Source of the DNA: Bifiguratus adelaidae
Lineage: Eukaryota; Mucoromycota; Endogonomycetes; Endogonales
Direction: 5' to 3'
Assembly (NCBI GenBank): GCA_002261195.1
Contig: MVBO01000145.1
Coordinates: 1-37,915, forward strand
Length of the DNA: 37,915 nucleotides
Under the pieces are notes generated by a model. It searched no databases and had not been told where the DNA came from. It saw only the letters and a program-made list of their open reading frames with translations. The position numbers and the translations under genes were made by a program. Positions 1-9,200 of this stretch are shown here, piece after piece. How positions within the stretch are numbered: the first letter of the stretch is position 1; each line of letters starts with the position of its first letter.

Positions 1-822
1 CCAGACCCGCCACATCGTCCCAGCGGACATTTGGCTTCTCTGTGAGAATAGCGCCTATGGAAACGTTAATGTCTGCCTTCTGTGGACGACGATGCAAGGT
101 GACGACTTACTGGTCAGACCAGCTCTCAGCTTTTTCATTTCAGGATCGGCATCCTCATCTGAATCAGAAGAGTTTCCAGACTTTTTCCTATCCGAATATC
201 AACATATTTAGGGCATCACGCAGGCAAAATCGGGCAAAACGTACGTGCCGCTTCCGCCGGTACTTTTCTCGGTTCCATTGGCTCCCATCGCCCGTCTTCC
301 TCTCTTTTCTTCATTCTTTTGCAGGAATTCCTTGAGCTTCTCTGCACGGTCTAAATACTCGACAAAGCGTTTACGTATCGGTTCCTTCAACCGATCATTC
401 TTTTCATCTACAGCAGAAGGGGGCCATGAGACCTGGAGACACGTCAAGCGAACGGACTCACATTTCATCGCCGTCATAAAGTAGTCCAGCGCATTCTGAT
501 AGTAGCGATATGCATCCTCATAGTTGCCCTTTTGATCCTCTTCGGTCGCCTTCTTGACGATATCGATGGCTTTCTACAAAGGCGTTATACGCCGGGCTTA
601 GTATACCAGTATCCCTCCAAGTGAGCCCCACTCGGTCTTTTGTACCCTTCCCCATGACTTGACGCATTCTATCCCCCAAAGAAGGCTCTCAATACCTGGC
701 AATCTCCATCCAGGGCAGCGATGAGTCCGCTCGAGGTTCCATCGAACAAGAGCACACAGTTCCCTCTACCCACGGTCATGCCCTTGCCCTCTACTAACCG
801 ACAGAAAGTCAACGTTCGACAT
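1..822 (-). CDS. VPS4: Vps4 AAA ATPase, N-terminal part (partial)
   Basis: Vps4 disassembles ESCRT-III polymers on endosomes using ATP. Only the N-terminal part is here; the gene runs off the left edge. Exons on the minus strand: 822-799, 573-462, 407-245, 187-111, 54-1. Exon 1 encodes only MSNVDFLS. Exons 2-3 carry the MIT domain (KAIDIVKKATEED, then the helix EYLDRAEKLKEFLQ-type segment), which binds ESCRT-III tails. An acidic Ser/Asp linker (GNSSDSDEDADPEM) follows, then the conserved entry to the ATPase (AILTEKPNVRWDDVAGL). Walker motifs lie outside the window. Intron 1 (798-574, 225 nt) is unusually long for this locus. The start is fixed by frame continuity across intron 1 and the family N-terminus. 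It is head-to-head with the ZNHIT2-type gene, with 92 bp between ATGs. Identity is secure; the fourth intron is inferred only from splice sites and frame. Confidence 0.92.
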
Positions 823-914
823 GGTGCACAAGGCTCTTTAGCAGGTAGAAGACTTCAAGGCCTGAGCAAGAGAGCAAGAAGCGAGAACCTCCGTGACTGA
901 CCAATTTTGGTTTG

Positions 915-2341
915 ATGGCCGATGCGGTGAGCGCATTGTGCGAAATGTAAGTGTCGAAGGTGTAGAGCGCGCGTACTGATTACGTCTACTGCATAGTTGC
1001 CACAAGCAAGTGGCTGTTTACACTTGTCCACGGTGTAATCTACGGTATTGCTCGCTGCCATGTTACAAGAGTGATGTACGTACCAGATATTGGTGGCCAA
1101 GGAAGGTTAACACGGCACTTAGCAACACAGCGCATGTACCGAGGTCTTTTACAAGGAGAGCATTGAGGAAGAGATTAGGTCAAAGCAAGTAGGCGACGAT
1201 GAAAAGAGGCGAATGCTCGAGTTGTTGCGCAAATTTGAGGAGGATGCAGTGGATGAATCAGACTTGTTTGAAGAATTGGAGGAGGGCGACGCCAGGGATG
1301 AAGATCTGTTGAAGCGATTGCAAGATATTGATCTGGACAAGGCATCTTTTGACGCCATTTGGACAAGATTGACCCCTATGGAACAGCAACGGTTTACAGA
1401 ACAAGTGGCTCAATCGGAGGATACCGCACAGAATATTGGGGTGGACGAGCTTATAAACGATTCAACGGACTTGTGGACGATAGAGGTACCCTGGTGGGAT
1501 CATATTGTCGTGGCTGATTCCAAGAAAAAGGTGCGCATCCAGGAAATCGACGCAGAAGACGATCCAAAATCAACTATAAGCGATTATCCGAGTATTCTGG
1601 ACACGATTCGGCCCATTTCTGAGCTGACGAGTCGTGCACCTAATGCAGATATTGCCTACAATGTTCTTCATGCCATGTAAGTGTTACCCTTTTGGCACGC
1701 GTAATGCAGCCCTTGACCATGGTAACAGATTAAGCTACGCATTCTTGTACCGACGCATGGATGGAGAGCATGCATCGGATGCTATCGAGTCAGTACAACT
1801 TTTGCGGCACTTTGAAGCAGAGGCATTGTTTTCGCACACTCCCTTTGCTTACCAAGGCGTTGACGAGGTACTAGCCTCGTTTCGGCAATCCTTGTGTGAG
1901 GTAGGGAGGATAAGATAAGACACCGTCCGGGACAAGAAGCTCATGATACCTCCTTAGCCACCCTACAACAACAGTATCACCTCCGTATCAGACACCCTCA
2001 TCACCTTGAACACCGACGCCGAAAAATTCCTCACCGAGCGGAATGCAACCTTGGCGGCTCTCTCCGACCTGTATCATACCCTTTTTCTCTTTACAGGTGC
2101 AAAACCAGCCACCGTGGATGTGAAAGCGGCAGCTCGAAAGGTCTACTTTTACGCGTGCTTTACCTCGTCCGTCATCTTTCCCCAAACAGCCTCCGGCACA
2201 CCCACAGCACAAAACTTGATCACCCGGTTACGGCTACAGCGACAAAAGATGGAAAGCGACAAGTCGATACATCAACAAGAGCTAGAAGCAGCTCAGGCGG
2301 TGCGCTCAAAGGTCCAACAAATCAAGATAGAAGAATTGTAA
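915..2341 (+). CDS. ZNHIT2: HIT-type zinc finger protein, ZNHIT2-like
   Basis: Exons 915-946, 997-1075, 1123-1676, 1729-1900, 1958-2341 encode 406 aa, close to human ZNHIT2. The N-terminus MADAVSALCEICHKQVAVYT opens a zf-HIT domain, with Cys and His ligands continuing through CPRCNLRYCSLPCY and on to QHSACTEVFYKE. The middle is acidic (residues about 60-110, FEEDAVDESDLFEELEEG), then comes an E-VPWWD Trp motif and a helical C-terminal region (SYAFLYRRMDGE) typical of ZNHIT2 rather than the shorter ZNHIT1/3/6 proteins. In animals ZNHIT2 links the R2TP chaperone complex to U5 snRNP assembly; a similar role here is inference. All four introns are 43-57 nt and the summed exons are in frame. It is convergent with the tRNase Z gene, 114 bp between stops. 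Confidence 0.85.
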
Positions 2342-2455
2342 CATACATGTACATCAAACTGGCAAAGGACGCAGTTTCATTCATAGATTCAGTAGAATGG
2401 CAGGGCAAGTACATCTATTGTTTATACACGTGTTGTACACTGTTTGTAGTCTCCA

Positions 2456-5422
2456 TTACTCCAATTCTTCACTTTCCTCAGGCTCCGCATAGAGAAGTCG
2501 AAGCGCATCGTAAAATTTGGAGAAGTCTTGAATGTCTCGGATGCGCACTGACATTAGGTCAAAGCTGATGGCCACATTGCTGACGTGTTCGCTCAATACG
2601 GGTAATTTTGGATAACGCTGCGAAAAGTGATTGAGAAGGATGGCTTTGGCGTTCATTTGCTTGCCAACGTCTATTGCTTCGTTGGCAGTTGAATGTCTCT
2701 TTTCTCTGGCTTCCTGCATCTTGGTATCGTCGAAGGTGGCCTCGTGTATCAGAAGGGTAGCATCCTTTCCTATATCGACCAATGCTTGACAGGGCCGGGT
2801 ATCACCAGAATATCTGCAAAGGCACAAAGCTCAAGACAGAGTCGCAGATCCCATGTACATGCACTTACACCACTTTCCAGTCCTTGGTATTCGCCGACGC
2901 TTTTTGAAAAGCCACTCCGTATGCTTTCGGGCAGTGATCAACAGGTGTGGTCGTAATATCGGCCAACTGCAAATCGGTACACAGCAATTTGTAAGAATCC
3001 GAGTCCTTGCTAATGCCTTGCACCATGTTTTCATTGGCGACAAAGTTGACGCGGGCTAACCCAAAGTCTTGTACCTGCGCATATTCCTTCAGCCACGTAA
3101 GGAAACGTAAGGGCGCCACCACAGAGATGTGTCCCGTATTTACCGTCTGAATAGAAATGAGCCAAATTTCTTCACAGCGCATGCACGAACATCCTACCTC
3201 TGCCCATCTGCTTAAGACTTTTACTGTACCAAGGTGGTGATCAGCATGCAGGTGACTGATGAAAATGCATTTCAATTGCCTCAGAGCTTGACCGATATGT
3301 TTCGGACCATAGAAGCGCACCATCTGGCCCCAAGTGCCCTCGCCGCAATCCAGCAATACACTTCCAGAAGATGTGTCAAGCAAAGTCGCGCTGACTGTAT
3401 ATGGATAAAGATGAGGCTGATAACTAGATTATCGCCATTCCAAAGTCTTACCATTACGATATTTTGATGGTATGGCGGAGCCTGTACCCAGTGTGACAAC
3501 TTCCAAGCCGTAGGGATCATCCGCCCGATGTTGGCAAAGATCAACTTCTCCTCCTTTAGTCTTACGAGCGTATGGCTTGATTAGTTCAGAGATCCAAGTA
3601 TTGTTTTCGGAGCGATTAGTCCGAAGGAAATTCAGCAGAGCCTCCACATGAGCGGTCGAAAGGTTTTGCTTTTGGCGAGCTTCAACAGCAACCCGAATAT
3701 AATCTTGCAACCCATCAAAGTTTGGCTTGATGAATCGCTCCACATCCGATGGATGGGGGAACTCGTTTGCAACGGAATGGTCAAGTTCGGAGGTGGGTTC
3801 CAATTGATAGACTAGCTGATTGATTCCAGTTACGCTGTGCGGGGGTGCCTTTTCATTCATAGCTGCACCGGACTACCCTTAGATACCGCTTTGGCAAGGC
3901 TTGAATGTATACTTACTCGATGAAAGGGCTACATCAGCGGATGCAAAGTCAGGTACGCGAAAGATGCGATCGTTCAACAATGACAACTTGAGTTGGGCGG
4001 TGGTGTGCGCTGCATACAGCGGCAGCCGAGAAGAATGGTCGCGTGATAAAAGAATGTGCTGCGTAATAGTCCGTGAGTAAGTGTATATTCACAGACGTAG
4101 CTAGCTACCTACCTGGACAGAGTCATCAAACGATTCCATCCACTTTGCGTAAGCTTCATTGCCCATCATCTGATCTCCTAGCAAATGAATTACGAGCTTC
4201 ATATCTCCATGATCCATCTTGGTTGCTTCACTAGCTTCACTAGCTTCACGAGAAAACTTTTGCCACATTGGATTGCAGATCAGTGAATCGACATAGCTTG
4301 AGTCGGGGCAGTCAACCACGGCAAATGTCTGAGGAGCGGCTTGTGAGCTTATAGAACGACATGAGCGAGGTTGCAGAAATATCTACCCGAGGATTGCGTG
4401 GCTTACTCTTGACTTGCTCTGGCTGTATCGTTCGACCGTCGTCAAGTGTGATTGGTATGTCTCTTTGTAGCTTGCCTTTTCAACATCGTCAGAAAGTTTG
4501 CAGCAACGGCAAGCATCATACACTCCTTACCATATAAAGGGCCCCGCGGAATACCGAGTTCTTGTGCCAACTTGGGCAAGAACTTTCCGCGATCTTTTGG
4601 GCCACGAACGATGTAACAGAGTACCTCCTCAGACGGCGTTGTTGTGGGTAAGCCTTTCACCCGCCTTCGTTCTCCGCGCGCAGCTGCCTTGATGGCTTGG
4701 ACTTCTACTTCGTCAATGACCGGGGGCACATCACCATAACCCAGGGATCCTTCAGGTACATTGTGGGCGGTGGCTTCGGCAGGCCGATCAGCTTCAATCT
4801 TTCGCTTTTTGACCGCTAACGTTGTGTTTACGGTCGGAACTGATGATTTCCTACCTGATGTACCTGGAAATAGGCCAGAGATCACCTTGCGATTATACTC
4901 CAATTTTTCGAAGATCGACAAGCTGTCCGATTCATCCTGATCTGGTGACGAACTGCGTCTTCGCTTTGGCAGGGATTCACGTTTACTGTTGGCATCAATC
5001 AAGACTGGGTCTGAGGAAACTTGGCGCGTCAAAATCATTGGAGTCACTCGAATATTCTCATCTTGATACTCGAGAGCATCCAGAGGGAATTCTAGGGTCT
5101 CCACATCAATGTTTTGTCGATAAAGGAATTGACGCATCGCCGCGATAGAGTGCGTCAAGTTGCGACCGCCTTGCAACTTTAGCCTTGAGAGCCCGGCATC
5201 CGCTACGGTCAACAACAGGCCAGGAAGACCGCCTATGCAGTCCCAATTGACGCGTGTAAAGAAGATGTTGTGGGTCTTCACCATACGAGTGCGATTCTCG
5301 ACAGAAACGCGTTGTGTACCTTCCGGGCAGTTGAACAGATAGTTTTGCGAATCAAACCGTAGCATAATGCTTGGTTGCCCTTCCCGACCAGGTGTGCCGA
5401 GAATCAGCACACTAGACTTCAT
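2456..5422 (-). CDS. TRZ1: Long-form tRNase Z (tRNA 3' endonuclease)
   Basis: tRNase Z removes 3' trailers from precursor tRNAs in nucleus and mitochondria. Exons: 5422-4531, 4475-4407, 4339-4113, 4058-3917, 3862-3452, 3394-3198, 3146-2869, 2813-2456, giving 857 aa, the usual long-form size. The N-terminal half is the degenerate beta-lactamase fold (GTPGREGQPSIMLRF, then YLFNCPEGTQR). The catalytic half starts at VVTLGTGSAIPSKYRN, followed by the metal-binding HLHADHH motif (H628, H630, D632, H633), then SGDTRPC, HEATFDD and NHFSQRY. The exon 2/3 junction uses a plain AAG acceptor and is the least certain. ATG 5422 is the first in-frame ATG, but the frame stays open upstream to about 5677 and encodes a basic, Ser-rich, presequence-like stretch with no ATG, so non-AUG initiation or an undetected 5' exon is possible. 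Confidence 0.93.
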
Positions 5423-5822
5423 GGTGCGACGTTGTGATGCGAAGGTGGAAGGAAGACAACCCCGTACGACCGGTGAGAAGTATAAGGTGGCCGGGTGATG
5501 AGCCCGCCAAAGAGTTGCAGCTCGAAAAGACTGCAACGTGTTGCAAGATAAGGTTAAGCAAGAGGTTTCAAGCAAGCATCGGACGTTCCAAAAATTTGGA
5601 CAGGCAGCAATAGAGAGAGACAAGCTTAAAGAATGCTCTCCTGGATCAATCCAATCTATGTTGCGATGTGCCTCGTTTTAAGTCAACTCAATGAAGATTT
5701 GCGATCAAGTGAGGCAGAATATCGCATCCGGCTCGAGGATAATCCTCTATTGTTGGGAACAATAATATACAAGCATCCCAACCACTTTTCCAATCACAAA
5801 AGACATTGAAGCAAGGCTATCT

Positions 5823-6470
5823 TTATTGTTGAGTAGCCAAGATATCAGAGTCTCCGGCATCAGTGATGGACAAGACGGAGCATCGGAAAAGTTTACCGCA
5901 GGCTGTACCAAGCTCGATGTTGTCTGGAAAAAAAAGCACATGGATGAGTTTACGCGCGATTTCTTTGGCCATAGCTTCAGCATGGCGTAGACACTTACTG
6001 CCAGTGTAGTGGTGAACACCAGTCTTGGACAACATGGCATAGTATTCAATCTCGGACTTGCGGAGAGGGGGGCAGTTACCGGCAATGAGGATGAGCTTGG
6101 CTATTGGGTCGGATTAAGTGAACGTTTCGAACATGAGGATCGAGTTAGCATGTAGATGAGTAAATGTTCAACAAGGTAAGTGAACCGGGAAAAAGGAAAG
6201 GGGAAAGAGAAAAAAGAATTCATACGTCAGTCATGCCATTCATCTTGTTGTTTGCTGTCCACAGCTACAGGTAACCAGCAAGCACTTCATCGTGCCTTCT
6301 GCATCATCCTGCTGTGGCTTAGCAAGACGTGATCAGCGCTTACCTTTGCCAGCACGCACCGACTTGAGCGTAGACTTGTAGCCCAAGTTGTACTTGCCGG
6401 ACTTCATGACAAGCTGAAGCCGGGAGTTGATAGACTCTACAGACTTCTTGGACTTCTTGACGGGAGCCAT
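5823..6470 (-). CDS. RPL30: 60S ribosomal protein eL30
   Basis: Exons 6470-6344, 6100-5999, 5923-5823 give 109 aa, the normal eL30 length. The protein begins [20 protein letters not shown] and contains the family's [20 protein letters not shown] core and the [20 protein letters not shown] segment, with an RNA-binding L7Ae-type fold. Intron 1 (6343-6101, 243 nt) is the longest intron seen in the window; intron 2 is 75 nt. In budding yeast eL30 binds its own transcript and blocks splicing of its first intron, so a long first intron close to the start codon is notable, though I could not identify a kink-turn. A pyrimidine-rich strip lies just upstream of the ATG, as in many ribosomal protein genes. 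Confidence 0.97.
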
Positions 6471-6481
6471 ATCTGCGTGCA

Positions 6482-6496
6482 GTAAGAGAGGGAGAG
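6482..6496 (-). promoter_or_regulatory. Pyrimidine-rich 5' leader of RPL30
   Basis: Read on the minus strand this is CTCTCCCTCTCTTAC, ending 11 bases before the RPL30 ATG. CT-rich tracts near the transcription start are common in highly expressed fungal and ribosomal protein genes. A GCAG sits 2 bases before the ATG, so part of this strip could also be the tail of a 5' UTR intron. The transcription start itself cannot be seen. Confidence 0.35.
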
Positions 6497-6642
6497 TCGT
6501 TTGCTTCGCCTAGAGCTGACAAAAATGCGATTTGATGACGACAACATTTTCCAAGCCACCGTGATTTCCCAAAGAGGAAACTCTGTTGGATTTCCCCGCA
6601 GCGTTCGATTGCCCGCACTTTCTCCCCGCTCAGATGGTTGTG

Positions 6643-6651
6643 TATATATAG
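6643..6651. promoter_or_regulatory. TATA box between RPL30 and the oxidoreductase
   Basis: TATATATAG is a strong TATA element. It lies 36 bp before ATG 6687 and only 12 bp before ATG 6663 of the plus-strand oxidoreductase. If it serves that gene, initiation about 30 bp downstream favours ATG 6687 as the start. The core is nearly symmetric, so it could also serve RPL30, whose ATG is 173 bp away on the other strand. Confidence 0.5.
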
Positions 6652-6686
6652 AGGGCACCATCATGGAGGATAGAGTATATTTCAAC

Positions 6687-7823
6687 ATGACAGGCAACAA
6701 CATCCGATATGCAATCATTGGAGCGGGAATGATGGCCCGAGAGCATGTTGCCAACCTTGCTATCATCCCTGGTAGTCAAGTGGTGGCTCTGTCGGATCCA
6801 GAACCCTCTTCGATACAAGGAACATTGGACAAGATGCCTGCGGACGTACGGCCGACAGTCAAGACCTATTCGGACCACAAGGAACTTCTTGCAGCGTCTG
6901 CTAATGAAGTCGATGCGTTGATTATCGCCAGTCCGAACGACACCCATTTCCAGATCCTTTGCGACATCTTTGATTGCGGTCATGCCTACGCCGTTCTGTG
7001 CGAAAAACCATTCTGCACAACCACGGAGCACTGCGATATCTTGGAAGAAAAGGTTAAGAACTACAAGGCTCCGGTATGGGTTGCCATGGAATACCGTTTC
7101 ATGCCTCCGGTTGCAAAGTTGATCCAATCGGTTCACGCGGAGGAGATTGGTAATCTGCACATGTTCACGATCCGCGAACATCGTTTTCCATTCTTGCCCA
7201 AGGTCGGTGACTGGAACCGTTTCTCGGTGCACACCGGTGGAACTCTGGTGGAAAAATGCTGCCACTTTTTCGATCTGATGCGACTAGTTGTCCGAGATGA
7301 ACCCATCAGGGTATATGCTTCCGGCGCTAGAGACGTCAACCATGCCGACGAAAAGTATGATGGCAAGACACCTGATATCCTCGATAACGCCTATGTCATT
7401 GTCGATTTCGCTCACGGTCAACGCGCTATGCTAGAGCTTTGCATGTTCGCCGAAGGCAGTGAATTCCAAGAGACAATCTCTGCAGTTGGCAGCAAAGCCA
7501 AGGTGGAATGCTATGTACCCGGCCCAGCAGATTATTGGGATGGTACAGAACGTCAAGGTGAACTTGTATTCTCTCCTCGATTCGACAAGAAGCCTTTCCA
7601 TATACCCGTCGAAGTGGATGAGACGATTCTCAAGGCCGGTCATCATCACGGCTCCACTTATTACGAGCACGTCAAGTTCCGGAATGTAGTACTCGGATGG
7701 CAAGGAAAAGGTGAAAAGACCGAGATTGAGGTCGGCGTGTTGGATGGCCTCCGAGCAGTTCGCATGGGTATAGCTGCGGAAACGTCCATCAAGGAAGGCA
7801 TGCCAATCAAGCTATCCTTTTAA
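6687..7823 (+). CDS. Gfo/Idh/MocA-family NAD(P)-dependent oxidoreductase
   Basis: An intronless gene of 378 aa. The N-terminal Rossmann fold starts right after the chosen Met: NIRYAIIGAGMMAREH (GxGxMA nucleotide-binding loop), then ALSDPEPSS. The family EKP motif is present (CEKPFCTT), where the Lys contacts cofactor and substrate. A C-terminal GFO_IDH_MocA_C domain has GGTLVEKCCHFFDLMR with the expected catalytic-type His. Members oxidise or reduce sugars, inositols or dihydrodiols; the substrate here cannot be told. ATGs at 6525 and 6663 are in the same frame. I prefer 6687 because the fold starts there and the TATA box sits just upstream. It is convergent with the SfsA homologue, with 28 bp between stops. 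Having no intron sets it apart from its neighbours; acquisition from bacteria is possible but unproven. Confidence 0.9.
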   Translation: MTGNNIRYAIIGAGMMAREHVANLAIIPGSQVVALSDPEPSSIQGTLDKMPADVRPTVKTYSDHKELLAASANEVDALIIASPNDTHFQILCDIFDCGHAYAVLCEKPFCTTTEHCDILEEKVKNYKAPVWVAMEYRFMPPVAKLIQSVHAEEIGNLHMFTIREHRFPFLPKVGDWNRFSVHTGGTLVEKCCHFFDLMRLVVRDEPIRVYASGARDVNHADEKYDGKTPDILDNAYVIVDFAHGQRAMLELCMFAEGSEFQETISAVGSKAKVECYVPGPADYWDGTERQGELVFSPRFDKKPFHIPVEVDETILKAGHHHGSTYYEHVKFRNVVLGWQGKGEKTEIEVGVLDGLRAVRMGIAAETSIKEGMPIKLSF

Positions 7824-7851
7824 TCTTGTATCATACACATTTACATACACT

Positions 7852-9181
7852 CTAGTAGTCGTCCAAGAGTTCGACTAACCGAACGAGTTCCACGCCATGC
7901 CTCGTAATACGCATATTCGCTTGCCAGAATTCCTATTCATGATGAGCAACATCATGGGTACCGTTACACAATGGCTTACCAATCCGGAGGCTTTCGCCCG
8001 GGCTGCTGCTTCTGTGATTTCCGTTTTGGATCTTGAAGCTTCTGGACGCTTGAACAGCGGAGCGTCATACATGAAGCACAGCAAGAGAATGCACTTATTA
8101 AAGTGCAGCGGCTGAACCTTTACTTTTTCGACCACGCTTGTGCTTGAAAGGGTCAATTCTTGAGATACGCCACGTTTTCTTCCTCTACTCGCTGCCCGTT
8201 CAGTTGTGTCCACAAGGATCGTTTGCTGCGCTTCGGCCTGCAGTCTCGCCTTTTGCTCCGTCAGGATATCCGCCAACGTTCCGAAATGCTTGACGAGTCG
8301 ATGAAAGGAATTGAAGGCTTGGCTATTCTTTTTAAATTTCGGATGATTTTCTGGGAGAACTGAGGGAGGTAGATAGAGTAACGGTGTCTAAACAAGCAAG
8401 CCCAAATGAGTGAGTTTCAATGTGCAACAAACGCTTACTTTCACTTCCATGGCGACCACTTCATTGTGCCTTGGGTCCGGGCTGAACACCATAAAGTCAA
8501 TCCTACTATTTCCCAACATCCTTTCTCTCTTCACGACCGGTGACTCTTCCGGAGACGTTAGTAAGCCCGCCTCCTTTCCTTTGCTAAGAAACATGGCATT
8601 TAAGCGTCGCTCATTCAGAAATTGCTCAATAAAGCGATTGCATCGGGTTTGATTGATGCCGATCCAATTCAACTTGTCCACCTCCGATATGTCTGCAGGC
8701 GGATCATCGAGTGAAATGGCCTCGACACTAGTGTTTTCCATAAGAACATTGCCAGTCAATTGACATTTCAAATCCGTTCTCAATTGCAACTTACGTGAAC
8801 CGTGTTGAGCGTTTACTCTTCTTTTTCGCTCTTGGAGCCCCACTGGCTACGGCTTGCTTCTTTCTCAACGGTCCTCCTTCTTCCTCCCCCTCCAAAACCG
8901 CATCGGTTGTCTCATGAGCCACCTCTGCTGTTGTTTCTTCCGAGAGCAAACATGGAATATCCTCAAACTTAACGTCGCCTATTCGTGTTGTGCCTAAACA
9001 ACCGTTGAGCCTTCAAAGCAGTACAAAACGCACGCTTACAAGGACAGTGACATAGCTGAGCTTCCCCATACCCATCGATAGCCACAGAGAACAAGAACCT
9101 GTTGGGTCTTTACACACTTGAGTTCAAGCATATAACGCATAAAGGCATTCACCTGCTCTTAATCACACCAAAGCGCAACAT
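7852..9181 (-). CDS. SfsA family protein with PD-(D/E)XK nuclease fold
   Basis: Exons 9181-9153, 9107-9040, 8993-8795, 8727-8439, 8387-7980, 7932-7852 give 357 aa; an in-frame ATG at 9202 would add 7 aa. The start (VIKSRPNRFLFSVAIDG, then AQLCHCPCTTRIGD) matches the SfsA OB-like N-terminus, which typically has RxNRFLA and HCPNTG-type motifs. The middle has WIGINQTRCNRFIEQFL, and the C-terminal half has SRIDFMV (D176) and MEVK (E193, K195), the nuclease-like D...ExK motif. Relative to the E. coli protein of about 234 aa there are insertions: an acidic then Lys-rich stretch with KKKSKR at about residues 65-115, and a charged stretch before the final strands (FWQANMRITRHGVEL). Bacterial SfsA was named from maltose metabolism and binds DNA; its role in eukaryotes is unknown to me. 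Its start nearly abuts VMA5. Confidence 0.85.
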
Positions 9182-9200
9182 TGGACTGCTCCTTTCCCAC

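Noticed and set aside
5421-5623. TTG at 5623 as the annotated start of tRNase Z
   Set aside because: It is not an ATG. I kept ATG 5422 as the CDS start and list the upstream frame as a finding.
6101-6343. Possible box C/D snoRNA in RPL30 intron 1 (ATGATG and CTGA motifs)
   Set aside because: The motifs are loosely matched, the terminal stem does not pair cleanly, and C'/D' boxes are poor. Not enough to call an RNA gene.
6501-6686. Longer N-terminus of the oxidoreductase from ATG 6525
   Set aside because: The added 54 residues resemble no family sequence and overlap the TATA box and RPL30 promoter.
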